Shown: positions 25,443-33,303 of the stretch, in pieces | Layout: each line of letters starts with the position of its first letter | Numbering within the stretch: position 1 is the first letter of the stretch | Assembly (NCBI GenBank): GCA_030625085.1 | Contig: DAOURK010000024.1 | Span: 1-43,560 of the forward strand | DNA length: 43,560 nucleotides | Direction: 5' to 3' | DNA from: Pseudomonadota bacterium | GTDB lineage: Bacteria > SZUA-182 > DTGQ01 | Notes under the pieces: generated by a model | The model's input: the letters and a program-made list of their open reading frames with translations, nothing else | The model's database searches: none | What the model was told of the DNA's origin: nothing | Translations under genes and position numbers: made by a program

Positions 25443-25459
25443 TCGGCACAAAAATTGCT
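25443..25459 (+). promoter_or_regulatory. Sigma-54 (RpoN) type -24/-12 promoter
   Basis: TCGGCACAAAAATTGCT matches the TGGCAC-N5-TTGCW consensus at all but one position. GG (25445-25446) and GC (25457-25458) are ten bases apart, the required -24/-12 spacing. Transcription would start near 25470, about 130 nt before the exported repeat-protein gene. The rest of the 25255-25601 gap is T-rich and shows no gene. Confidence 0.7.
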
Positions 25460-25601
25460 ATTAACTTGTCCAAATATAATATTGATTTTTTATCAGTATC
25501 TGAAGTCAGCACTTTTACATAGTTGATGAAATTAGTTGATGAATTTGGACTTGATGTGAGAATAGTTTTCGGCAATATTTCATTTTGGTGAGGAGATTGA
25601 G

Positions 25602-26630
25602 ATGAAGAAGTTAAGTCCCGCGGATCGATTGCTAATATCTTTTGTTTTGTGTATTTTTATTTCCCTGTTTTTTATCAGATATGGAAACAGCCAAACCGTC
25701 ACGTTCCCAACATCTTATCCTACTGCGTATCCAGGCACATACCCTGCTACCTATCCAAGCGCCTATCCAAGCGCATATCCCAGTGCATATCCGACTTCCT
25801 ACTCCAGTATTTATCCAGGAGTTTCATCCTTTCCGACTACTGGATATTCGAGTTTGTATCCTTCTACATTTCCGACATCTTATCCCGGTATCTCTTCGGG
25901 GGTTTCACCGATTACCGGCAGTTCCTATATTGACCCTTACACCAATGCCGTTACGCTAACCTTCTCGCCCATAAATTCTTTGACGGCCATTAATCCATAT
26001 TTAAATAGATATCCGGCAGCCACGTCGCCTATTTATCCCGGATACGCAAATTCTCCGAGCACATTACAGGGAACAACCCCTTATGTGGGATACCCATATT
26101 CTCCGAGCACATTACAGGGAACAACCCCTTATGTGGGATACCCATATTCTCCGAGCACATTACAGGGAATAACCCCTTATGTGGGATACCCATATTCTCC
26201 TACCCCATATCAGGGAACTCAGCAATATTACACAGGGTATCCTCAAACACCGTATACTTCACCCACAAATCCTTTTGTCCCAACCACTGCTGGTATAACA
26301 GGTACTTGGGCAGGCACTTGGGTGAGCGCTGGTATTGCCGGCACAAGCCAGGGCAGCGCAACCTTAACGTTAACTCAAAATGCGACCAACTTAACCGGAA
26401 ATATAAATTTTACATCGCAAACCAATCAGCCAAAATTGAGCGCTGCTGTTAATGGATTTTTTAATGTCAATACCTTACAGCTTTCTGCATCGATTAATGC
26501 TGGCACGGAAATTTATAATCTTACTATTGTTGAAACTATAGATGGAAATGTACTCACTGGCTATTATAGAATCACGAATAGTGCCAATGTTGATCAGGAA
26601 TCAGGCACGCTCACTTTGACTAAATATTAA
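25602..26630 (+). CDS. Exported tyrosine/proline-rich repeat protein
   Basis: This 342-residue protein has no named family that I recognise. Residues 1-30 form a signal peptide (KK, hydrophobic core, cut near GNSQ). Residues about 32-110 are built of short YP(S/T)xYP units such as YPSAYPSAYPSAYP, and residues about 150-215 contain three 16-residue units with the core YSPSTLQGTTPYVGYP. The C-terminal 115 residues form a beta-rich domain starting GTWAGTWVS, with regularly spaced NLTGNI, NGFFN and LTGYYR turns, and a final GTLTLTKY. The same scheme is found in the gene at 20630-21460. A GAGGAG ribosome site precedes the ATG, and a sigma-54 type promoter lies upstream. A surface or matrix protein is plausible, but that is inference. 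Confidence 0.75.
   Translation: MKKLSPADRLLISFVLCIFISLFFIRYGNSQTVTFPTSYPTAYPGTYPATYPSAYPSAYPSAYPTSYSSIYPGVSSFPTTGYSSLYPSTFPTSYPGISSGVSPITGSSYIDPYTNAVTLTFSPINSLTAINPYLNRYPAATSPIYPGYANSPSTLQGTTPYVGYPYSPSTLQGTTPYVGYPYSPSTLQGITPYVGYPYSPTPYQGTQQYYTGYPQTPYTSPTNPFVPTTAGITGTWAGTWVSAGIAGTSQGSATLTLTQNATNLTGNINFTSQTNQPKLSAAVNGFFNVNTLQLSASINAGTEIYNLTIVETIDGNVLTGYYRITNSANVDQESGTLTLTKY
26050..26193 (+). repeat. Three tandem 48-bp coding repeats
   Basis: Units 26050-26097 and 26098-26145 are identical. Unit 26146-26193 differs by one base (GGAACAACC to GGAATAACC), and a degenerate fourth unit follows. Each encodes 16 residues with the core SPSTLQGTTPYVG. Near-identity at silent sites points to recent duplication. 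Confidence 0.9.
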
Positions 26631-26650
26631 GGATTATTTTTTAAATAGTT

Positions 26651-26713
26651 ATGCATGATAGTCATAAAAAAGGGCAACCAGCATGGTTGCCCTTTTTTAT
26701 GACTATCATGCAT
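26651..26713. terminator. Perfect 29-bp hairpin, bidirectional terminator
   Basis: Bases 26651-26679 and 26685-26713 are perfectly complementary over 29 bp, and A26680-T26684 can extend the pairing, leaving only GCA in the loop. The inner GGGCAACC/GGTTGCCC stem is flanked by A6 and T6 on its two sides, so it reads as an intrinsic terminator in both directions. It lies 20 nt after the repeat-protein stop. The remaining AT-rich gap to 27069 holds one weak promoter and no gene. Confidence 0.85.
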
Positions 26714-26969
26714 TGTTTCTGTCATTTGAATGAGAATTTTGAAAAGTACATTCCCGATATTTTATAACCTTACAACGGCACACTTGAAAATTGTACATCA
26801 ATATGTTGTAATTTAAATACAAATAAAAATTTAGCCAAGTGAACTTGAAAGCCCAATTCGGACAAAGTAAGAAATCAAAATAAAATTACAATGCTTGATA
26901 ATACAGGCATAGCAAAATTATGCACTAAAATATAAACAAATTTTCTGGTAAATTTGGGTTCTATTAAGG

Positions 26970-26999
26970 TTGACTTAGATAAATATATTATAGTACTAT
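26970..26999 (+). promoter_or_regulatory. Possible promoter of the polysaccharide locus
   Basis: TTGACT at 26970-26975 and TACTAT at 26994-26999 are 18 nt apart, about 70 nt before the first glycosyltransferase gene. The -10 matches only four of six positions, so this is tentative. Confidence 0.3.
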
Positions 27000-27068
27000 A
27001 GGATATAAATTAGCGATAACTATAAATTTTATAATTTTAATAAATTATTGAATTTTAAATCTATTACA

Positions 27069-28004
27069 ATGCACAATAAAACAATCTCTATCATTATCCC
27101 CGTTTTTAATGAAGAACAGGTAATTCCGGAGTTAATCAAGCATTTATTTTCTATAGCTCGATCAGCTTCATACACGTTTGAATATATTTTTATCAATGAT
27201 GGCAGTATCGATAAGACGTTAGAGATTTTACGCAACATAAAAGATAAACGTTTAAAAATAATTGATTTTTCCCGTAATTTTGGCCACCAGATAGCTATTA
27301 CAGCCGGGATTGATTATGCTGTAGGTGACGCATTAATTATTATCGACGCTGATCTCCAGGACCCTCCAGAGACAATACTTGAAATGATAAAAAAGTGGGA
27401 AGACGGATATGACGTTGTCTATGGTGTACGAAAGAAGAGGGGAGGAGAAGGATGGTTCAAATTAATTACAGCAAAATTATTTTATCGATTTAACAAAAGA
27501 CTCTCTAATATAGATATCCCGGTGGATGTAGGGGATTTTCGACTATTAAGCAGACCGGTTGTCGATGAGGTCAAAAAAATGAGGGAGAAAAATCGATTTG
27601 TCCGAGGGATGGTAAGCTGGGTTGGATTTCGTCAATGCGCTGTTTATTATGAAAGATCGAGTCGATTTGCCGGAGGCTCAAAATATCCATTCCGTAAAAT
27701 GGTGGCTTTTGCCTTTGACGGTATATTTTCCTTTTCTGTTGCCCCTCTTCAATTAGTTACCTTTTTAGGGTTTTTGGTCTCTATTTTTAGTTTTGGACTT
27801 GGGATCTATTTTTTCTATTTAAAATTATTTACCCAGAAAGCTATTCATGGGTGGTCGTCTACTGTTATTCCCATTGTTTTTTTAGGAGGGGTACAGTTGT
27901 TATCCATTGGGGTACTTGGCCAATATATTGGAAGAATATACGATGAGGTAAGAAATCGTCCGTTGTATATTGTGAGAAAATTTTATAGCAATGATGATGA
28001 GTAA
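27069..28004 (+). CDS. GT2 polyprenyl-phosphate glycosyltransferase (GtrB/CsbB-like)
   Basis: This is a family 2 glycosyltransferase that likely moves a sugar from a nucleotide donor to undecaprenyl phosphate on the inner face of the membrane. The GT-A motifs are SIIIPVFNEE at the start, NDGSIDKT and DADLQDPPE (metal-binding DxD-type). The C-terminal third has two hydrophobic segments (about 215-245 and 255-285) and the tail GRIYDEVRNRPLYIV, typical of GtrB/ArnC-like enzymes. The frame can be opened at TTG 27048, but ATG 27069 gives the normal N-terminus and 311 residues. It overlaps the next gene by 14 nt, which pairs this donor-making enzyme with a GT39-type acceptor transferase. Confidence 0.88.
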   Translation: MHNKTISIIIPVFNEEQVIPELIKHLFSIARSASYTFEYIFINDGSIDKTLEILRNIKDKRLKIIDFSRNFGHQIAITAGIDYAVGDALIIIDADLQDPPETILEMIKKWEDGYDVVYGVRKKRGGEGWFKLITAKLFYRFNKRLSNIDIPVDVGDFRLLSRPVVDEVKKMREKNRFVRGMVSWVGFRQCAVYYERSSRFAGGSKYPFRKMVAFAFDGIFSFSVAPLQLVTFLGFLVSIFSFGLGIYFFYLKLFTQKAIHGWSSTVIPIVFLGGVQLLSIGVLGQYIGRIYDEVRNRPLYIVRKFYSNDDE

Positions 28005-29655
28005 ACAGATGAAGATGAATAATAATAAGTCGAAAATTGCTTTTTGTATAGCTGCCATAATCTTATTGGTAACCTTTGTACCTAGATTTATTGATATTCA
28101 CTATGAATTGCCCTATTATTCAATTGATGAAAATGAAGTTGTCGAAATGGCGGTGAGTTTTATGGGAGGGGATTTTGATTATCGCTTTTATAAATACGGA
28201 CCATTGACCAGCTATGTTTTATCTGGAATATACTATGGGGTCTATTTAGGAGAGAGGCTTTTTTCAAAAGTAACATTTGATAGTTTTGTTCAGCGTATTT
28301 TTTTTGAAAAAAGGAACCAATTTTATTTTTTAGCTCGACTCCTTAACTTTTTTTTTAATCTTTTATTAATTCTGCTTGTATTTAAATATTGTCTTCGTTT
28401 TTTTGATTCCTGGACACTATGGTTGGCTGTAGGATTAGCAGCTTTACCCTTGGGGGAACTACTTTCGAATTTTTGGATACGTGTTGATACCTTACAAGCT
28501 TTATGTGCATTTGCCGCCTTTTACTTTATCATGTCGTATTATGATATAAACCGTCATCGTGCGGATTCTAAGAAAAAATACAAGAAAAAAGATAAGGCCT
28601 TTAAGAATTTAATTTTAGCGGGATTATTTGCAGGATTTAGTGTGGCCGCCAAACCAATTCCCGGTTCAATCATAATCCCCGTTGTTTTATTTATTTTTAT
28701 AGTGTCGTCTAAGAAAATTTCTCCTCTTTATTTTTTCGCCCTTATTGCTGTAATCTTTTTAGGTAATTTTATCGGGAACCCATATTCAATATTAAATATT
28801 TCAAAATTTGTCAATTATAACCTGTCATCTATTACAGGAGAGGCAAAGCGGTCCTTTCTTCTAGGATATAATATCACGAGATTTTTTAATGTTTGGGGAT
28901 GGACTCTTACCTTAGCCGGTTTTTCTTGTTTTATAATTGGTATTTTTCAAAAAAAAGATAAAATATTGCGTTTAACCTGCATCTTTCCAATACTTTATTT
29001 TGGTATATTTGCCTTTCTCCCGGCCAGGAATTATTTTTATATTGCCTTAGTGCCCTATTTGGCTATTGTTGTAGCGCGGGTACTGGTTCTTGGTTGCGAA
29101 AAATATTTAAGGGATAAATCTCCGACTAAACAGATAGTGATGATTACTGTTGGGATTATTTTAGCTATATTCCCTGTATATAAATCGATCGCCAAAAGTG
29201 TTTATTATCGATCCTATAATGAATATTGTTGTACAGCAGCAGAAAGATGGATCAAGGAAAATATCCTCGCGGGTAGCAGTTTTTTATTTTACGGATATTA
29301 TACAAATCTTCCCTTTCTTATTGATTCTAACATTAGTCGTCACGCCAATTTGGCGGAATATTTTATGTATCATCGCCGTGAAAATGAATGGTGGGTAGGT
29401 CAATATATTCAGGCATTTGAAAAGAAAATACAGTCAGGCTGTCCTACATATCGTATTATTAAAATTCGGCAACATTATAAATCCAATAAAGAATCAGTAA
29501 ATTTTCTTGTTTATTGCAAAAGGAATAAGATACAATACGTAGTACTCAATTCATATGAACATCAAAGTTGGGAAAGACGGGTTCGATTATTAGCTGCATT
29601 CAATAAAGAGAATGGATATCGCGGATGTAATGTACGTATATATCAAATTATCTAA
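27991..29655 (+). CDS. GT39/ArnT-like membrane glycosyltransferase
   Basis: This 554-residue polytopic membrane protein has about 10-12 hydrophobic segments and the GT-C layout: one TM, then a first external loop with Asp46-Glu47 (YSIDENEVVE), the acidic pair that binds the phospho-lipid donor in PMT/ArnT enzymes. A soluble C-terminal part of about 120 residues follows. Such enzymes transfer a sugar from a polyprenyl-phosphate donor outside the cytoplasm. The gene starts inside the end of the GT2 gene, so the two are likely translated together. Three closely spaced ATGs at the start leave the exact N-terminus uncertain. The gap downstream (29656-30029) holds no gene. Confidence 0.78.
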   Translation: MMMSKQMKMNNNKSKIAFCIAAIILLVTFVPRFIDIHYELPYYSIDENEVVEMAVSFMGGDFDYRFYKYGPLTSYVLSGIYYGVYLGERLFSKVTFDSFVQRIFFEKRNQFYFLARLLNFFFNLLLILLVFKYCLRFFDSWTLWLAVGLAALPLGELLSNFWIRVDTLQALCAFAAFYFIMSYYDINRHRADSKKKYKKKDKAFKNLILAGLFAGFSVAAKPIPGSIIIPVVLFIFIVSSKKISPLYFFALIAVIFLGNFIGNPYSILNISKFVNYNLSSITGEAKRSFLLGYNITRFFNVWGWTLTLAGFSCFIIGIFQKKDKILRLTCIFPILYFGIFAFLPARNYFYIALVPYLAIVVARVLVLGCEKYLRDKSPTKQIVMITVGIILAIFPVYKSIAKSVYYRSYNEYCCTAAERWIKENILAGSSFLFYGYYTNLPFLIDSNISRHANLAEYFMYHRRENEWWVGQYIQAFEKKIQSGCPTYRIIKIRQHYKSNKESVNFLVYCKRNKIQYVVLNSYEHQSWERRVRLLAAFNKENGYRGCNVRIYQII

Positions 29656-29954
29656 AGCATCCCGCGCAGGCGCAGCTCCGTGTGCGTTAATTTAATTTTA
29701 AATTTTTTGTTAAAATGAGGCATTAGCCTCAATATATAGAGAATTTAAGCATATATATAAAACTGTTACAGTTTTGCTATAATTTTTTTAAATAGATAGA
29801 TAGAAATTGTAAAGGATGAGATATAAACAAAATGGTAAATTATATTAACTTATAATCTTTATTCAGTGAAATATTAATCACGAAAAAAATTTAGATTAAA
29901 GAAGGTCAAAATGAGAACTATTGTCAAAAATAAGGAATTATTGATAATAGATTA

Positions 29955-29984
29955 TTGACAATGGGAAAAAAATGGGGATAAAAT
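29955..29984 (+). promoter_or_regulatory. Candidate promoter upstream of second GT2 gene
   Basis: TTGACA (29955-29960) and TAAAAT (29979-29984) are 18 nt apart, 45 nt before the gene. The -35 lies within an inverted repeat: ATTGTCAA (29920-29927) complements TTGACAAT (29955-29962), which could serve as an operator or a hairpin. Confidence 0.5.
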
Positions 29985-30029
29985 ATGGGGATAAAATAAA
30001 AGCATAAATTTAAAAATTGGTGAATATAT

Positions 30030-30944
30030 ATGGCAGAGAGATGTATGAAATTTGAAAACAAAAAAGTATCGATAATAATTCCTGCATATAATGAACAAAA
30101 ATCTATTCAGAAACTTATCTACCAGATAAAAGAGACTATATCAGTAGATGAGATAATCGTTGTAGATGATGGTTCAACAGATCAAACAGAAGTGTTGGCC
30201 ACTGAGGCAGGGGCGAGAGTTATTAAACATCCTTATAATAAAGGAAATGGGGCGGCCATAAAAACCGGTATACGTAATGCAAGAGGAGATTTATTGGTTT
30301 TTATGGATGCAGATGGGCAACATGATGCTTCCTTGATTAATTCTTTACTCGAAGATATGGATACATTTGACATGGTGGTAGGGGCAAGAGTGAATAAAAG
30401 GGGTGAAGCTTTTTATCGGAATATGGCTAATAATTTTTATAATTTTTTTGCTTCCTATATCACAGGGAAAAAAATTTTGGACCTTACTTCCGGTTTTAGG
30501 ATGATTCGACGACATATTGCTTTAAAATTTGTTTACCTTTTACCGAATAGTTTTTCTTATCCTACAACGATTACTCTTTCCCTTTATAAGGCCGGTTATA
30601 ATGTGAAATATATCCCTATTGAAAATAGAAATCGTTCTTTGGGGAAAAGTAAAATAAAGATTTTTCGAGACGGGGCCTGTTTTTTATTGATCATGTTTAA
30701 AATTGCCTGTTTGTTTTCTCCTATGCGGATATTTTTACCGGTAAGTGTGATTTTTTTCTTTTTAGGGGTAAGTAATTATTTATATACTTTTTTAAAAAAT
30801 CATAAATTAACAAATATGTCGGTAGTACTTTTTGTTACCAGCGTGATTATTTTTATGCTGGGATTAGTAGCCGAACAGATTGCTCAGTCGAGAATGGAAT
30901 GGATCGATTTTTCGCAAGATAATTTGAGTCCGCCTCAAAATTAA
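30030..30944 (+). CDS. GT2 glycosyltransferase (dolichyl-phosphate mannose synthase-like)
   Basis: This second family 2 transferase is a polyprenyl-phosphate sugar synthase-like enzyme. VSIIIPAYNEQKS, VVDDGSTDQTE and FMDADGQHD are the nucleotide-sugar and metal motifs. LDLTSGFRMIRR is the typical acceptor-loop block. Two hydrophobic segments (about 225-245 and 260-285) anchor the C-terminus. The annotated start at 30030 adds five residues before a second ATG at 30045; either is possible. The DUF354 gene begins one nucleotide after its stop, so translation is coupled. Confidence 0.87.
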   Translation: MAERCMKFENKKVSIIIPAYNEQKSIQKLIYQIKETISVDEIIVVDDGSTDQTEVLATEAGARVIKHPYNKGNGAAIKTGIRNARGDLLVFMDADGQHDASLINSLLEDMDTFDMVVGARVNKRGEAFYRNMANNFYNFFASYITGKKILDLTSGFRMIRRHIALKFVYLLPNSFSYPTTITLSLYKAGYNVKYIPIENRNRSLGKSKIKIFRDGACFLLIMFKIACLFSPMRIFLPVSVIFFFLGVSNYLYTFLKNHKLTNMSVVLFVTSVIIFMLGLVAEQIAQSRMEWIDFSQDNLSPPQN

Positions 30945-30945
30945 A

Positions 30946-32007
30946 ATGCATATCTTAGTAGATATATCACATCCGGCGCATGTTCATTTCTTTCGCAATG
31001 CCATCACTCTTTGGCAAAATAACGGCCATCGAATAACTATCGCATCTCGAAATAAAGATATTACTATTCGTCTGCTGGAAGAATATGGCTTTCACCATAT
31101 TTGTTTAAGCAAAGCACGGCAAGGAATTTTGGGACTGGCCTTTGAACTTTTGGAACATGAGGGAAGATTGTATAGGTTATTGAGACATGCTCCTCCAGAT
31201 ATTTTTCTTGAAATCGGAGGGACGTTCATTGTCCATGCGGCCAAACTTTTAAGAAAGCCCTCCGTGGTTTTTTATGATACCGAAAATGCTACCATATCCA
31301 ACGCCATCACCTATCCGTTTGCTACTGCAATTTGCACTCCAGCCTGTTATCAGGGGAAAGTAGGGCGACGACACATCACCTATAACGGCTATCATGAACT
31401 GGCCTATCTTCATCCCTCCAGATTTATACCAAATCCTAATGTCTTGACGAAGCTTGGGGTTAAGGAAAAGGATACTTTTAGCATAATTCGTTTTGTAAAT
31501 TGGAGCGCCGGCCATGATGTGGCTCAAAAGGGGTTTAGCCTTCAAGCAAAAATTCGGTTGGTGAAAGAGCTGCAACGGTATGGCCCTGTTTTTATAACCT
31601 CTGAGGCGCCTTTGCCGTCAGAATTACAGTCATTTAGATTCCCTTTATCTTCATCATTAATTCATCATGTTATGGCCTTTAGCACGCTTTATGTAGGGGA
31701 AAGTGCTACCATGGCCTCTGAATGCAGTGTTTTAGGTGTCCCGGCCATTTTTGTATCACCTGTTGGCAGAGGATATACGGATGAGCAAGAGGAAAAATAC
31801 GGCCTTTGCTATACTATATCGGATAAACATGAGGATAAAGCAATCTGTTTGGCGAAGCAATTAATGCAAACCAAGATGCTTAAAAAACAGTGGCAGCAGA
31901 AAAGACAAAAAATGCTCCAGGATAAAATAGATGTAACCAAATGGATGGTTCGCTTTATTGAATCGTTGGTCAGTAATAATGGCACATTACAAGGGCTTAA
32001 CGTGTGA
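30946..32007 (+). CDS. DUF354 family, GT-B-like protein
   Basis: This 353-residue protein matches the DUF354 family, GT-B-fold proteins related to UDP-GlcNAc 2-epimerase and MurG-like enzymes. The start ILVDISHPAHVHFFRNAI is the family signature. The C-terminal half carries ESATMASECSVLGVPAI, the GT-B motif that contacts the UDP part. The family is common in archaeal and bacterial surface-glycan clusters, but its reaction has not been settled as far as I know. It overlaps the next gene by 4 nt (GTGA). Confidence 0.8.
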   Translation: MHILVDISHPAHVHFFRNAITLWQNNGHRITIASRNKDITIRLLEEYGFHHICLSKARQGILGLAFELLEHEGRLYRLLRHAPPDIFLEIGGTFIVHAAKLLRKPSVVFYDTENATISNAITYPFATAICTPACYQGKVGRRHITYNGYHELAYLHPSRFIPNPNVLTKLGVKEKDTFSIIRFVNWSAGHDVAQKGFSLQAKIRLVKELQRYGPVFITSEAPLPSELQSFRFPLSSSLIHHVMAFSTLYVGESATMASECSVLGVPAIFVSPVGRGYTDEQEEKYGLCYTISDKHEDKAICLAKQLMQTKMLKKQWQQKRQKMLQDKIDVTKWMVRFIESLVSNNGTLQGLNV

Positions 32008-33218
32008 TTTTAAGAAGATCTTTACGACAAGATGAACCTATAAAACGTATCCAAAAATCCTGTAGAGCGGTTCTTCATTACGCTCGGCTTCATAATTATC
32101 AAGGATATGGGAAACATGATGCCTTAAATAGCCCTTTATTAAAAACCTTCACTTTTAGACAAAAATGGCTACGAATTTTATATATTCAGTCAATAATGCG
32201 ATGTCCAATCAATATTCGGCCTTTTTGGGGAGTAAAAACATTCAGGAACCCTAAAGGAATAGCCCTTTTTGTAAGAAGTTATTTCAATATGTATGCCTGC
32301 ACTAATAAATACGAATATCGTACGGAGGCAATTTCTTTACTTAATTGGTTAAAAGATCATTCTGTTAAAGGATATTCAGGTGAGTGTTGGGGTTATTTTT
32401 GGGATTGGCAGGACCTTGGATTTTTTGCGCCCTTTGGTTCACCCAATTGCGTGGTTACTACTTTTGTAGGGCAAGCCTTTTTAGACGGCTATGAGCATAC
32501 GGGAAAGAGTGAATATCTTACTATAGCGAGAAGTGCCGTTGATTTCATTTTAAATGATTTGAAGGTACTGTATGAAGATAACTCTATGAAATGTATTAGT
32601 TACGTTCCCTCTAAAGATATTACTATGGCGGTAATGGACGTAAGCGCTTTGGCTGGGGCTTTTTTAGCCAGGGTTTTTTTTTATACGGGTGAGCAGGAGC
32701 TTGTGAAAGAAGGCCGCAAAATGTTGAATTATGTAATGGATAAGCAAACAGAGTATGGCGCTTGGTTTTACACGGAACCTCCCACTGCTTCTCCGGTAAA
32801 AATTGACAATTATCATACGGGCTTTATCTTAGATACTCTCTTGGATTATGAATTAGCAACGAAAGATAATCGATTTCGAGATAATTACCGGAAGGGATTG
32901 AAATTTTATCAAGAAAACCTTTTTCTCCCCCATGGCGCTCCAAAATGGATGAGTAATAAGGTTTATCCTTTCGATATTCATGGGGCGGCTACAGGTATTG
33001 GTACATTCAGCAGGGCGGGTTTTTATGAGAGCCAACACTATCTTGGGCAAGCTTTAAAGATTGCTGACTGGGCTATTGAAAATATGCAAAAAAAGAATGG
33101 CAGCTTTTATTATCAGAAAAGACCATGGTGGACCAAAAGATTTACTTTAATGCGCTGGTGTAATGCTTGGATGGCCTATGGCCTTTCTTTGTTGATGCGA
33201 ATAATAGAACAAGAGTAG
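32004..33218 (+). CDS. Polysaccharide biosynthesis protein, VpsJ-like (alpha/alpha toroid)
   Basis: This 404-residue protein resembles the VpsJ-type proteins of exopolysaccharide loci, with the long helical repeats of six-hairpin glycosidase-like toroids (blocks such as WGYFWDWQD, NCVVTTFVGQAFLDGYE, NYHTGFILDTLLDYE and DIHGAATGIGTF). No signal peptide is visible, so a cytoplasmic location is likely. Whether it is a hydrolase, an epimerase or a binding protein cannot be told. The start is a GTG that overlaps the DUF354 stop (GTGA). Its tandem placement with DUF354 suggests a shared step. Confidence 0.68.
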   Translation: MILRRSLRQDEPIKRIQKSCRAVLHYARLHNYQGYGKHDALNSPLLKTFTFRQKWLRILYIQSIMRCPINIRPFWGVKTFRNPKGIALFVRSYFNMYACTNKYEYRTEAISLLNWLKDHSVKGYSGECWGYFWDWQDLGFFAPFGSPNCVVTTFVGQAFLDGYEHTGKSEYLTIARSAVDFILNDLKVLYEDNSMKCISYVPSKDITMAVMDVSALAGAFLARVFFYTGEQELVKEGRKMLNYVMDKQTEYGAWFYTEPPTASPVKIDNYHTGFILDTLLDYELATKDNRFRDNYRKGLKFYQENLFLPHGAPKWMSNKVYPFDIHGAATGIGTFSRAGFYESQHYLGQALKIADWAIENMQKKNGSFYYQKRPWWTKRFTLMRWCNAWMAYGLSLLMRIIEQE

Positions 33219-33303
33219 ATTCTGAGGGTAAAAATACTTTATCCTTTCCCTTTCATAAAAGAAAGGGGATTGATGGTGATTTTAAAAAGAATTTTAAGGG
33301 AAG

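Noticed and set aside
25642-25959. Plus-strand frames of 94-105 codons inside the YPSAYP repeat gene
   Set aside because: They are shifted readings of the same repeat DNA and lack start signals. The frame at 25602 has a signal peptide and an upstream promoter.
26050-26193. CRISPR array of three 48-bp units
   Set aside because: The units are directly adjacent with no spacers and lie in frame inside a coding sequence.
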